Shown here: one piece after another, positions 7,215-14,156 of the stretch
Layout: each line of letters opens with the position of its first letter
Position numbering within the stretch: position 1 is the stretch's first letter
From: Pseudomonadota bacterium
Lineage (GTDB): Bacteria > Pseudomonadota > Gammaproteobacteria > Steroidobacterales > Steroidobacteraceae
Assembly (NCBI GenBank): GCA_021817875.1
Contig: JAKAFQ010000026.1
Coordinates: 1 to 16,823, forward strand
Length of the DNA stretch: 16,823 nt
Direction: 5' to 3'
Position numbers and translations under genes: made by a program
Notes under the pieces: model-generated
Seen by the model: the letters and a program-made list of their open reading frames with translations, nothing else
What the model was told of the DNA's origin: nothing
Database searches by the model: none

Positions 7215-8915
7215 TCAACCCGCCGCAACGAGCGGCATCAGCAGATGCGACGGATGGTCAGTGTCGTTCAGGATGGTGTGCTCGGTCTCGGTCGCATTGT
7301 TGACGTGGTACCAGATCGCGAAATCCTCCCAGGGCGAGTCCTGGCCTTTGACAAGAAGCTCCATGCGATGGCCGCGCAGAAAGACATGCGCGGTGTCGCG
7401 CAGATCGATGGCGTACTCATAGACTTCGTTGGGCTTGGTCTCGAGCCTGCGGACGTGCCGATGGTAGGGTCGCTCGGGCGTCGATTTCGCTTCATCCAGT
7501 TCGCGATGGCTCGCCTTCAGCCAACCCTTTGTCACGATGTTCGCCGTACCATCGGGCGCCAGGTCCCGAATCTGCACGAACCAGTTGGCATCCTCAGCGC
7601 TGAGCGCCGCCCAAAAATGCAGCGCGATCGGCCCGGTGAATTCGGTGTCCTGGTCCATCGGCGCGGTCGCGTACGTGAGGCACGGGCTGCTCCCGCCGGG
7701 CGCCTGCCACGGATCGTTGCGAAAACTGGCTGGCCGCTCGTGCGGGATCGGCGGTTGCATCGAAAGCTTGCTCTCCGCACGCAAATAATATTTCACGTAC
7801 CGGGCGCGTTTGAGCGGCCACTCCTGCTCACTGCGCCATTGATTGATCCCTTTCACGAAAATCCGTACTGGGGGTTCGTCCATGACACCGTTGGCCATCC
7901 CCTTCAGCCAGTAGTCATACCAACGGAGCACCAGGTCGTGATTTTCATACCAAGGTCGGCCGAAACCTCCTTCCCACGGGGTCTCGGTAATCACCATCTT
8001 GCGCGGCGCCTTCAGGTCCGCGAAGCCCTGGATCGCTCCCGGCAAGTGAATCGCCCATGCGCTCCAGCGCGACAGCAGAAACACCGGGATCCTGATCTTG
8101 TCAAAATCCGGGTACGACGAGCGTTCCCAGTAAAATTGGCCATCGAATGGATGCAGGAGCAAATCCAGCAACAGCGGGTTGTACTCGGCGTTGATGGTGA
8201 GTTTGTACAGATAGGGATAGCTGCGGATGTCCTTGTCGCGGCGCAGCGCCTCGAGCTTTTCCTGGTACTCCTGCTGCGAAAACAGCCGCTTGCTCATCGG
8301 TTGCGTCGTGCTGGTCGGGAACAGCCGCCAGATGTGCTGGTAAAAGCCGAAATTGAAAATACCCCCGTGGTAGGCCATGTGACGGTACATATCGGTGTAG
8401 CCGTCGTGAACGAAGATGGCCTTCAGGTGTGGCGGCTGCTGGGATGCGACCAGGAGCTGATGCTTGGCAAAATACGACATGCCCAGCATTCCGACGTTGC
8501 CATCACACCATGGCTGGCGGGCTATCCATTCAATGATGTCGGCGCCGTCCTGCTGCTCCGCCTCACCGAAATGCGTATAGTCGCCGCCCGAACGGCCGAT
8601 ACCGCGAGGATCGCCGTGAATGTGCGCGTAGCCGCGAGGAACAAAGTAACTGGTCATCCCGCTCTCGATGCCGCCCGTGCCACGCGTATAGTCGGAAGAG
8701 CGGCCCGGCGGTGGCGCAAGATGTTGTATTTCGCGCCCATAAGGAGAAAGAGACAGCAGAGCCGGGAACTTCCCCGTGGCCTTCGGGCGACATACGTCCA
8801 CGTAGAGCTGCGTGCCATCGCGCGCGCGCACTGGAATTTCCTTTTCCCAGTCAGCCATCTCGTATTGGGGCTTTGAAAGCAGTTCGCGCCAGTTGCTGCT
8901 TGACTCGGACATCAT
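7215..8915 (-). CDS. CocE/NonD-family alpha/beta hydrolase with altered catalytic triad
   Basis: Protein of 566 residues in the X-Pro dipeptidyl-peptidase (S15) / cocaine esterase family, without a signal peptide. The N-terminal alpha/beta-hydrolase domain shows RDGTQLYVDVCRP, the oxyanion-hole region LSPYG (Tyr59), GDPRGIGRSGGDY and the nucleophile elbow GMSYFA (Ser147). The C-terminal region is a beta-rich jelly-roll domain (FTGPIALHFWAALSAEDANW, DTAHVFLRGHRMEL). By alignment with CocE from memory, the catalytic Asp motif WxD reads WSA (Ala286), and the His motif GPWxH reads TPWEG (Gly316). The usual charge relay therefore seems lost, or other residues supply it. Start ATG 8915 is followed directly by ATG 8912; AGAGGGG lies just upstream of both. 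It is downstream of the amine-dehydrogenase-like lipoprotein gene on the same strand. Ester or amide hydrolysis is the family role; the activity here is uncertain. Confidence 0.88.
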   Translation of the reverse strand: MMSESSSNWRELLSKPQYEMADWEKEIPVRARDGTQLYVDVCRPKATGKFPALLSLSPYGREIQHLAPPPGRSSDYTRGTGGIESGMTSYFVPRGYAHIHGDPRGIGRSGGDYTHFGEAEQQDGADIIEWIARQPWCDGNVGMLGMSYFAKHQLLVASQQPPHLKAIFVHDGYTDMYRHMAYHGGIFNFGFYQHIWRLFPTSTTQPMSKRLFSQQEYQEKLEALRRDKDIRSYPYLYKLTINAEYNPLLLDLLLHPFDGQFYWERSSYPDFDKIRIPVFLLSRWSAWAIHLPGAIQGFADLKAPRKMVITETPWEGGFGRPWYENHDLVLRWYDYWLKGMANGVMDEPPVRIFVKGINQWRSEQEWPLKRARYVKYYLRAESKLSMQPPIPHERPASFRNDPWQAPGGSSPCLTYATAPMDQDTEFTGPIALHFWAALSAEDANWFVQIRDLAPDGTANIVTKGWLKASHRELDEAKSTPERPYHRHVRRLETKPNEVYEYAIDLRDTAHVFLRGHRMELLVKGQDSPWEDFAIWYHVNNATETEHTILNDTDHPSHLLMPLVAAG

Positions 8916-9238
8916 TGATCCCCTCTTTTACATGCGTCGGGGCGCGACAGAACGCCCTGCCTGCGGGCTCGAGCTCAGCGCTCCTTCTTTCCGCAAACCT
9001 GCACGGCGAAAGGTTCGGGCATTGAGCCAAACCGCCTTTGCCGTTCCTGACACCAACAAGTCTAGCACAAACCCCGCGCCAGAGCGCCGTGCAATACATG
9101 CCGTTGTCATTGCGCGTCCCGGACGCCGACGCCATCACTGCTCGAAATGCGGGCCCTGAATCTCGCTGCGATGAATCCAGGCGCATACCCATAACCGGCA
9201 GAGCTCATGGGCGTCTGTCCCGGCAGACTGCGGCATGG
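8916..9238. other. Non-coding interval between lipoprotein and CocE-type genes
   Basis: These 323 bases lie between two minus-strand genes. A short, weak hairpin (GTCTG 9213-9217 with CAGAC 9224-9228) follows the lipoprotein gene but has no T tract. On the minus strand, TGCTAGACT (9067-9059) resembles an extended -10 box and could start a CocE transcript with a leader of about 140 bases, but no matching -35 is present. An open frame crossing part of this interval runs into the CocE gene in another frame and shows no family features. Confidence 0.4.
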
Positions 9239-10342
9239 CTATCGGCGCTGAATGACGCGTAACGTCGCCGCCGCCTGATCGGGGCATCCGGGAAGTCGAA
9301 CGTCGCCCTTCTCGCGCATGGTCCGGGCATCATAGATGATGACGTCACACATCGTACCGCCCACGTAGACTTCCTTCCCGTCAGACGAGACGTTGACCGA
9401 GTAGTACGTATGCGGCAGATTCACCCGGTCGGCGACTCGCCAGTGTACGGCATCGATCTTGGTGAGTTGGTTGAAGACTCCGTAGGCCCAGCGCCGATGC
9501 GGCCCGAGAACAGTGGAAAAGATCACCGCATCCGTCCTGCCGATGTCGTGATAGGCAAGGTGTCCGTCGTGCAGATTCAGAGTCAGCAGCGATGTCTCAG
9601 GCACCCCTCCCGGAGGCAAGCCCGGTCCTGTCAGCCTCGAATACACCGGGCTCGAGAAGATGCCCGTCGGCTCGGTCACCGGCCAATAGGCCAGCATGTC
9701 GGGACCCAGGTGGTGCGGGCGATGCCAGTTGAGGATGCCGCGCCTCTCAATGAGCCGGCCGGTCTTCAGATCATATTCGTACAGATTGAACCCGATTGCA
9801 AAGAAGCTGCGGCCATCCTGCTTCGCGAGAAGCATCTCGATCCGGCGTGGCGCCGGAAACTCCCGCACCGGCTTGGCGTGCAGACCGTCCGCAGTACTGA
9901 ACACGAGGAACTGCGGCGTTTGGACCTTGTACTGATCCAGCTCCAGGCGCGTGCGGCTCACGTAGGCAATCAGCTCCTTTCCGTCTGGCGTCACATCGAA
10001 CGCATACAAACAGGTCACGCGCTCGCCCGGCTGCTGAAGATTTGCGCGGAACACCTCCTTGCCGGTGCGCAAGTCGATGCCTGCGATGCTCTGCGCCCTG
10101 TTCACGAGAACGTAAGCCACCTTCCCATTCGGAGAGGGGACGATGGTGGCCACGTAATCGTGTGCGTGGGGTATGGTGAATTCCGACACGACTTTTTGCT
10201 TGCGAGGATCGATGACAAAGAGATGATCGGGATTTGCGGCCGTGACGATGAAGTCACGCATCCCACGTCTCGGCGAAAGCGCGGGACCGCATGCCGTCAA
10301 GAGAGCGGCAAGCACGGCTGGCACGAGAAATTTCAATCTCAT
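9239..10342 (-). CDS. Lipoprotein resembling quinohemoprotein amine dehydrogenase beta subunit (beta-propeller)
   Basis: Predicted periplasm-facing lipoprotein of 367 residues. It has a short basic N-terminus, a hydrophobic stretch and the lipobox LLTAC with Cys18 followed by Gly, which suggests outer-membrane sorting. The mature part is a YVTN/WD-like beta-propeller. It closely follows the remembered beta subunit of Pseudomonas/Paracoccus quinohemoprotein amine dehydrogenase: RDFIVTAANPDHLFVIDPRK, PNGKVAYVLVNRAQSIAGID, TPDGKELIAYVSRTRLELD and LPHTYYSVNVSSDGKEVYVG. That subunit packs against the diheme alpha and the CTQ-bearing gamma subunits. Neither of those, nor the radical-SAM maturase, is in the window. 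It may have a different partner or act alone. Start ATG 10342 has GGGGAGG a few bases upstream. The CMD-like gene is divergent. Confidence 0.8.
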   Translation of the reverse strand: MRLKFLVPAVLAALLTACGPALSPRRGMRDFIVTAANPDHLFVIDPRKQKVVSEFTIPHAHDYVATIVPSPNGKVAYVLVNRAQSIAGIDLRTGKEVFRANLQQPGERVTCLYAFDVTPDGKELIAYVSRTRLELDQYKVQTPQFLVFSTADGLHAKPVREFPAPRRIEMLLAKQDGRSFFAIGFNLYEYDLKTGRLIERRGILNWHRPHHLGPDMLAYWPVTEPTGIFSSPVYSRLTGPGLPPGGVPETSLLTLNLHDGHLAYHDIGRTDAVIFSTVLGPHRRWAYGVFNQLTKIDAVHWRVADRVNLPHTYYSVNVSSDGKEVYVGGTMCDVIIYDARTMREKGDVRLPGCPDQAAATLRVIQRR

Positions 10343-10610
10343 TCAACCTCCCCACAGCCGCAGCGTGCTACATTTCGTGCGCCTCTGCCCGACTCGATGC
10401 AACCGGTCAATCGATTTTATCGTGCGGCCCCTCGACGCAGATCAGAAATCCGCACCACTTCATCGCGATCGCCGCTCAAATCGAGACTCGGAAAAATGGC
10501 AGAAATTTTCTTCATTATCAATTTCTTACGTCGACATCATCACACAACATCAGGACAATTGTGACCCTGGCGTCATATCGAGGACCACGCAACATAGACC
10601 GGAGCTTAGC
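10343..10610. promoter_or_regulatory. Divergent promoter region with AT-rich inverted repeat
   Basis: This interval separates the leftward lipoprotein gene from the rightward CMD-like gene. An AT-rich island contains the inverted repeat AGAAATT (10501-10507) and AATTTCT (10520-10526) with a 12-base spacer. On the minus strand GATAAT near the middle of the island resembles a -10 box, without a good -35. No other gene-sized frame is convincing. It is a likely control region, but the exact promoters are not resolved. Confidence 0.4.
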
Positions 10611-11198
10611 ATGGCGCACTTGGAACCCTTGCCCCGCGAGGCACTGCCGGAATTCCGGACAGTGTTCGATCAGTACGAGAAAACCCGCGGTTTCGTCCCC
10701 AACAGCATTCTCACCATGTCGCGCCGCCCGGCCATCGCCCGGGCGTTCATGGCGCTCAATCAGGCGGTGCTGTACGAGGGAACGGTGCCGCAGGAGCTGA
10801 AGATGCTGGCGAGCCTGATCGCGAGCCAGGCCGCCGGATGCCGCTATTGCCAGGCGCACATGGCCAACCTCTCCAGCATCTATCACGCCTCGGACGACAA
10901 AGTGCGCTCGGTCTGGGAGTTTGAAACCAGCCCGTTGTTCAGCGCCGCCGAGCGCGCCGCGCTGCGCGTCGCCTGGAAGGCATCCCTGGTGCCCAATGAG
11001 GTGACCGACGAGCACTTCGCGGAATTGAAGCGGCACTTCGACGAGGGACAGATCGTGGAGCTGATCGCGACCGTGGCGCTGTTCGGATATCTGAATCGCT
11101 GGAACGACACCATGGCGACGAATCTGGAGGACCGGCCGCGCCGCGTGGCCGAGCGCGCCATCGGCGCCGTCGGCTGGGCGCCCGGCAAACACGCCTGA
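10611..11198 (+). CDS. Carboxymuconolactone decarboxylase / AhpD-like family protein
   Basis: All-alpha protein of 195 residues in the CMD/AhpD family. The AhpD-type redox motif is visible as AAGCRYCQAHMANL, with Cys77, Cys80 and His83. This argues for a peroxidase, disulfide-reductase or peroxidase-related role rather than true 4-carboxymuconolactone decarboxylation, which does not need the CxxC motif. The N-terminal LPEFRTVFDQYEKTRGFVPN is common in such stand-alone members that occur in degradation clusters. Start ATG 10611 has GGAG at 10601-10604, 6 bases upstream. It is divergent from the lipoprotein gene and converges on the second MoaF gene. A role in protecting oxygenase-based catabolism from peroxides is possible but unproven. 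Confidence 0.87.
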   Translation: MAHLEPLPREALPEFRTVFDQYEKTRGFVPNSILTMSRRPAIARAFMALNQAVLYEGTVPQELKMLASLIASQAAGCRYCQAHMANLSSIYHASDDKVRSVWEFETSPLFSAAERAALRVAWKASLVPNEVTDEHFAELKRHFDEGQIVELIATVALFGYLNRWNDTMATNLEDRPRRVAERAIGAVGWAPGKHA

Positions 11199-11370
11199 AG
11201 GGCTTTCCCCCGGAACTCACCGCTGTCGGGCATGATGCGCCGCTGCCCACGCGGGACGGGTCATGCGCGGCCGCGGCGGCCTGACGCCGCATGGCGGCTC
11301 GCGCCACAGGGCGGCGCATTCGGCCCCGGGCCGCAACGCCGCCGCACAGGTGACAGACGCCGCTCGAGGA

Positions 11371-11399
11371 GCGCCGGCAGGAACCGGTCTGCCGCGCGC
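11371..11399. terminator. Possible hairpin terminator after the second MoaF gene
   Basis: CGGCAG (11375-11380) pairs with CTGCCG (11389-11394) around an 8-base loop, and outer GCGC bases extend the stem with one bulge. It lies directly after the MoaF stop codon as read on the minus strand, in the gap between convergent genes. There is no T tract, so the terminator call is tentative. Confidence 0.3.
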
Positions 11400-11400
11400 C

Positions 11401-12186
11401 TCAGCCGCCTTCCTCGCGGAAAATCAGCCGCATGTGTGCCCCGACGCGGGTGTTCGCGATGCTGCCGGTATAGGCGTCGGCGCCACAGATTTTCCCCACC
11501 GAGCGCATGGTGCCGTGATCCTCCACCATGATCCCGACGCAGGGCAGCAATTTCTCGCGCCACGCCACCAGATACAGTTGCTCGCGCAGCTCGAAGACAT
11601 CGCATTCCTCGAAGTCTCCCAGCCCCTGATCGGGGCCCTTGCGGCAGAACCAGCTGTAATACTTCCCGCTGTGGTAGATGTGGTCGTATTCGTGAGTGCG
11701 ACTGTAGCGGTAGCGCAAATGACTGCCTGCGAGCGCAGCGGTGCGCGCAAAGGCCGGTGCGCCACCCCGCCCGATGCCGCCCTGGCGGTAGCGCATCTGC
11801 ACGGCGCTCTGGCTGCCGGTTTTCGCAAGACGTGACAGCACGGCGGTCTGCGCCTGCTGCGGCGCGGGAAACAGGCTCTCCACCACCAGCACCCGCTGCG
11901 CCGCCAGATCCAGCACCAGCACCACGCTGCGCCGCTCGGGCTCGGCGGGCATCGCGTCAACGAAGAACATCTGCCCGCCGAGGGGGAACGCCTCGTACTG
12001 CAACTGCAGCGAGCAGCCGCTTTCGCTCCAGACGGCACACCGGTCACCGAACTCGACGCGCGCCGGCTCCTCGAACTCGAAGCTGACACGCATACCCGCG
12101 AGCGCGGCGGTATTCTCCGGCCGCCCGCCATCATGATCGGGGATGATGTCTCCAATCTGCGGCCAGTCGGCCTGCGGCGTGTCCAT
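11401..12186 (-). CDS. MoaF-family protein (second paralogue)
   Basis: Cytosolic protein of 261 residues. The C-terminal MoaF domain shows YRYSRTHEYDHIYHSGKYYS, then GLGDFEECDVFELRE, LYLVAWREKLLPCVG, GKICGAD and a final VGAHMRLIF. These positions match those of the MoaF protein at 4325-5155 (YxYS, YxHIY, QGLxD, LYLxxWREKxxPxxG, GKIxG), but the N-terminal halves differ strongly, so this is an old duplication or separate recruitment rather than a recent copy. The biochemical role is unknown; a beta-barrel small-molecule binder is possible. I chose ATG 12186, which has GGAG 9 bases upstream; ATG 12201 and GTG 12231 are in frame with weaker sites. It is divergent from the VOC-FAH operon and has its own candidate promoter at 12331-12358. 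Confidence 0.8.
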   Translation of the reverse strand: MDTPQADWPQIGDIIPDHDGGRPENTAALAGMRVSFEFEEPARVEFGDRCAVWSESGCSLQLQYEAFPLGGQMFFVDAMPAEPERRSVVLVLDLAAQRVLVVESLFPAPQQAQTAVLSRLAKTGSQSAVQMRYRQGGIGRGGAPAFARTAALAGSHLRYRYSRTHEYDHIYHSGKYYSWFCRKGPDQGLGDFEECDVFELREQLYLVAWREKLLPCVGIMVEDHGTMRSVGKICGADAYTGSIANTRVGAHMRLIFREEGG

Positions 12187-12330
12187 CAGGAATGGCTCCA
12201 TGCGGCCCGCTGGCCGCTCGGGCGGCAACACGCGCTTTCGGTGCAGCCGACGGTTGAGCTGGGCAAGGACACCGGGCGGGATCAGACCCCGCAGGCGCGA
12301 CCGGCGCGCTGACCCCCGCTGGTCACGACA

Positions 12331-12358
12331 TGTATCATGGGGCCGTTCGGGATGTCAA
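12331..12358 (-). promoter_or_regulatory. Candidate promoter for the second MoaF gene
   Basis: On the minus strand a perfect TTGACA (12358-12353) is followed after 16 bases by GATACA (12336-12331), a weak -10 with 3 of 6 matches. A start near 12324 would give a leader of about 140 bases. The weak -10 suggests dependence on an activator. Confidence 0.4.
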
Positions 12359-12406
12359 CGCAGCGCCACGGCGCGCAGACGCGGCCATGCCCGACACGCC
12401 AGAGGG

Positions 12407-12436
12407 TATAGTGTGCTGCGCAGCATGGATGCTGCG
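12407..12436 (+). promoter_or_regulatory. Promoter -10 and nested palindromic operator of the VOC-FAH operon
   Basis: TATAGT (12407-12412) matches 5 of 6 -10 bases, with no -35 match 16-18 bases upstream. Immediately downstream are three alternating copies of one half-site: TGCTGCG (12414-12420), its complement CGCAGCA (12419-12425) and TGCTGCG again (12430-12436). They make a perfect 12-base palindrome (12414-12425) and a perfect 18-base inverted repeat with a 2-base centre (12419-12436). The predicted transcription start lies inside them. Confidence 0.5.
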
Positions 12437-12527
12437 GTTACCGTAGCCCATTGAACGGCCCGGCTGCGACGGACGGCGGCGCGTACCGCCGGATCGTGCG
12501 CACGGCAGGGGCCGGAGGAGTGCACCC

Positions 12528-13082
12528 GTGCTGTGTAAGAAGCTGCATCATGCCGCATACCGCTGCAGAGACGCCCGCGAGACGGTCGAGTTCTACACGA
12601 AAATGCTGGGACTGAAATTCTCCCACGTGATGGGAGAGGATCACGTGCCCTCGACCGGTGTATACAGTCCGCACATCCACGTCTTCCTTCAGATGGAAGA
12701 CGGCAGTCATATCGCGTTCTTCGAGGCACCACGCGATCGCGGCAACATGCGGGACATGGAAATGCCGGACTGGATTCAGCATTTCGCGTTCGAGGTGGAG
12801 AGCGTCGAAGCGCTGCACGAGGCGAAGCGGGATCTGCAGAGCAAAGGGGTCGAGGTGATCGGCCCCACCAATCACGATGATTTCATTCTGTCGATCTATT
12901 TCTTCGATCCGTCCGGTCATCGCCTGGAACTGACCACGCGACTCTCGCCACCTGACAGGGAGAGTGAATTCGAGAAGGAGGCGCCCGAAGCCCTGGCGGT
13001 GTGGGAGCAGACTCACGACTGGTCGCAGCGGCAGAGGATCTTCGGTGCGCAGCGCGGCTATGTCCGTCCCAAACATACCTGA
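12528..13082 (+). CDS. Single-domain VOC protein (extradiol dioxygenase / glyoxalase fold)
   Basis: Protein of 184 residues with two beta-alpha-beta-beta-beta modules of the vicinal oxygen chelate superfamily. Likely metal ligands are His8 (LHHAAYRC), Glu66 (HIAFFEA), His85 (WIQHFAF) and Glu134 (FFDPSGHRLEL). Length fits one-domain extradiol dioxygenases (such as the small BphC2/C3 enzymes of Rhodococcus globerulus P6) as well as glyoxalase-like isomerases. Four candidate ligands would favour isomerase or lyase chemistry, three would favour a dioxygenase, so the reaction is open. The C-terminal ~45 residues are an unusual charged tail (RESEFEKEAPEALAVWE). GTG 12528 is supported by GGAGGAG 7 bases upstream. 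The FAH gene follows after 15 bases, so the two are surely co-transcribed and may act in sequence: ring opening or isomerisation, then C-C hydrolysis. Confidence 0.85.
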   Translation: MLCKKLHHAAYRCRDARETVEFYTKMLGLKFSHVMGEDHVPSTGVYSPHIHVFLQMEDGSHIAFFEAPRDRGNMRDMEMPDWIQHFAFEVESVEALHEAKRDLQSKGVEVIGPTNHDDFILSIYFFDPSGHRLELTTRLSPPDRESEFEKEAPEALAVWEQTHDWSQRQRIFGAQRGYVRPKHT

Positions 13083-13097
13083 AGCCGAGGAGGACAC

Positions 13098-14108
13098 GTG
13101 ATCTTTGCGACCTTACGCGAAGGAGGAAGGGACGGCACCCTGCTGGTGGTGGATCGGGCGCGCGAGCGGGCAGTGCGCGCAACCGCGGTGGCCCCGACTC
13201 TGCAGAGGCTGCTCGATGACTGGGATCGGCTGCAGCCCAGGGCGGCCGAGCTCGCCGCACGCCTGGAAGCAGGCCGGTGCGCCGAGGCGTTCACCATCGA
13301 TGTCGCTGCGTTGGCCGCTCCATTGCCCAGGGCAATGCAGTTTCTCGACGGCAGCGCCTACCCGCACCACATGTCGGTCATTCGCCAGGCGCGCGGCGCG
13401 CAGCTGCCGGCGGATTTTTACGAGAAGCCGCTCATGTACCAGGGGCTTTCAGACCGGTTCATCGGACCCACCGAGCCGATCGATCTGACCGAAGACGAGG
13501 CGTTCGGGGTGGATATCGAGGCCGAGATCGTCATCATCACGGCCGATGTTCCGCAGGCCGTCCCGCTGGATGCCGCGGGCGGCTATATACGGCTCTTCGG
13601 TCTGCTCAACGACGTGTCCCTGCGCGGGCTGATTCCCGCGGAACTCGCGCGTGGCTTCGGTTTCCTGCAGGGCAAGAGCGCGAGCTCCATGGGACCGTTC
13701 GTGGTCACGCCCGATGAGCTCGGGCCGCTCTGGAACGGTCATCTGCTGAGCGGCCGGTATCTGTGCCACATCCGCGGCGAGCTGATCGGCTCACTCGACC
13801 CGGGGACCGATGTACTCTTCGATTATCCGCAGCTCATTGCCCACGCGAGCCGCACCCGCTCGTTGTCCGCGGGCACCATCATCGGTGCCGGGGCGCTCGC
13901 CAATGCGGATCGCAGCCACGGCTGCGGCTGCATCGCCGAGCTGCGAGCCCGCGAACAGCTCGCCGAGGGCTCGGCGCGAACGCCGTATCTGAGATTCGGT
14001 GATACGGTGAGGCTCGAGATGTTCGATCGTCAGGACCGTACCGTGTTTGGAGCGATCGCGCAGCAGTTGCGGCGCTCAACCGGAGGGCAGACCGGCGCCG
14101 CGGTTTGA
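13098..14108 (+). CDS. Fumarylacetoacetate hydrolase (FAH) family protein
   Basis: Metal-dependent hydrolase of 336 residues. It has the N-terminal FAH domain seen in the ~330-residue fumarylacetoacetases of proteobacterial homogentisate clusters (IFATLREGGRDGTLLVVDR, then AAPLPRAMQFLDGSAYPHHM) and the FAH catalytic core. Expected metal and catalytic residues are present: Glu141 and Glu143 in GVDIEAEIVIIT, Asp172 in LNDVSLRGL and Lys193 in LQGKSASSMGP. It would hydrolyse the C-C bond of a beta-diketo or ring-cleavage acid; fumarylacetoacetate is the closest family substrate, but there is no homogentisate dioxygenase or maleylacetoacetate isomerase in the window. GTG 13098 has GAGGAGG at 13087-13093 and gives the N-terminus expected from the family. 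It is the second gene of the VOC-FAH operon and converges on the IclR gene 48 bases away. Confidence 0.9.
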   Translation: MIFATLREGGRDGTLLVVDRARERAVRATAVAPTLQRLLDDWDRLQPRAAELAARLEAGRCAEAFTIDVAALAAPLPRAMQFLDGSAYPHHMSVIRQARGAQLPADFYEKPLMYQGLSDRFIGPTEPIDLTEDEAFGVDIEAEIVIITADVPQAVPLDAAGGYIRLFGLLNDVSLRGLIPAELARGFGFLQGKSASSMGPFVVTPDELGPLWNGHLLSGRYLCHIRGELIGSLDPGTDVLFDYPQLIAHASRTRSLSAGTIIGAGALANADRSHGCGCIAELRAREQLAEGSARTPYLRFGDTVRLEMFDRQDRTVFGAIAQQLRRSTGGQTGAAV

Positions 14109-14127
14109 GCCCTGCAACCTGCTCCGA

Positions 14128-14152
14128 GCGCAAGCTGGCGCCGGGGCTGCGC
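14128..14152. terminator. Hairpin between convergent FAH and IclR genes
   Basis: GCGCAAGC (14128-14135) pairs with GCTGCGC (14146-14152), with one bulged A and a 10-base loop. It sits in the 48-base gap between convergent genes and could end transcription from both sides. No T tract follows on either strand, so confidence is low. Confidence 0.3.
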
Positions 14153-14156
14153 GGCC

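Larger units (their letters stand above)
12187..12527. other. Divergent regulatory interval between MoaF and VOC genes
   Basis: These 341 bases contain no convincing gene. They hold a candidate leftward promoter (12331-12358) and a rightward -10 box with nested palindromes (12407-12436). A 9-base palindrome, CGGTTACCG (12435-12443), adjoins the latter. The 80 bases before the VOC start are GC-rich leader ending in a strong ribosome site. Confidence 0.55.

Noticed and set aside
6885..8876. Very long open frame (663 codons) on the plus strand
   Set aside because: It lies almost wholly antisense to the CocE-type gene, has no recognisable domain and is rich in Arg/Pro/His as expected for a GC-rich shadow frame.
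10611..11198. True 4-carboxymuconolactone decarboxylase of the protocatechuate pathway
   Set aside because: The CxxCxxH redox motif and length point to the AhpD-like branch, and no other protocatechuate-branch gene is present.
12438..13097. 219-codon open frame on the minus strand
   Set aside because: It is antisense to the VOC gene, which has a strong ribosome site and metal-ligand motifs.
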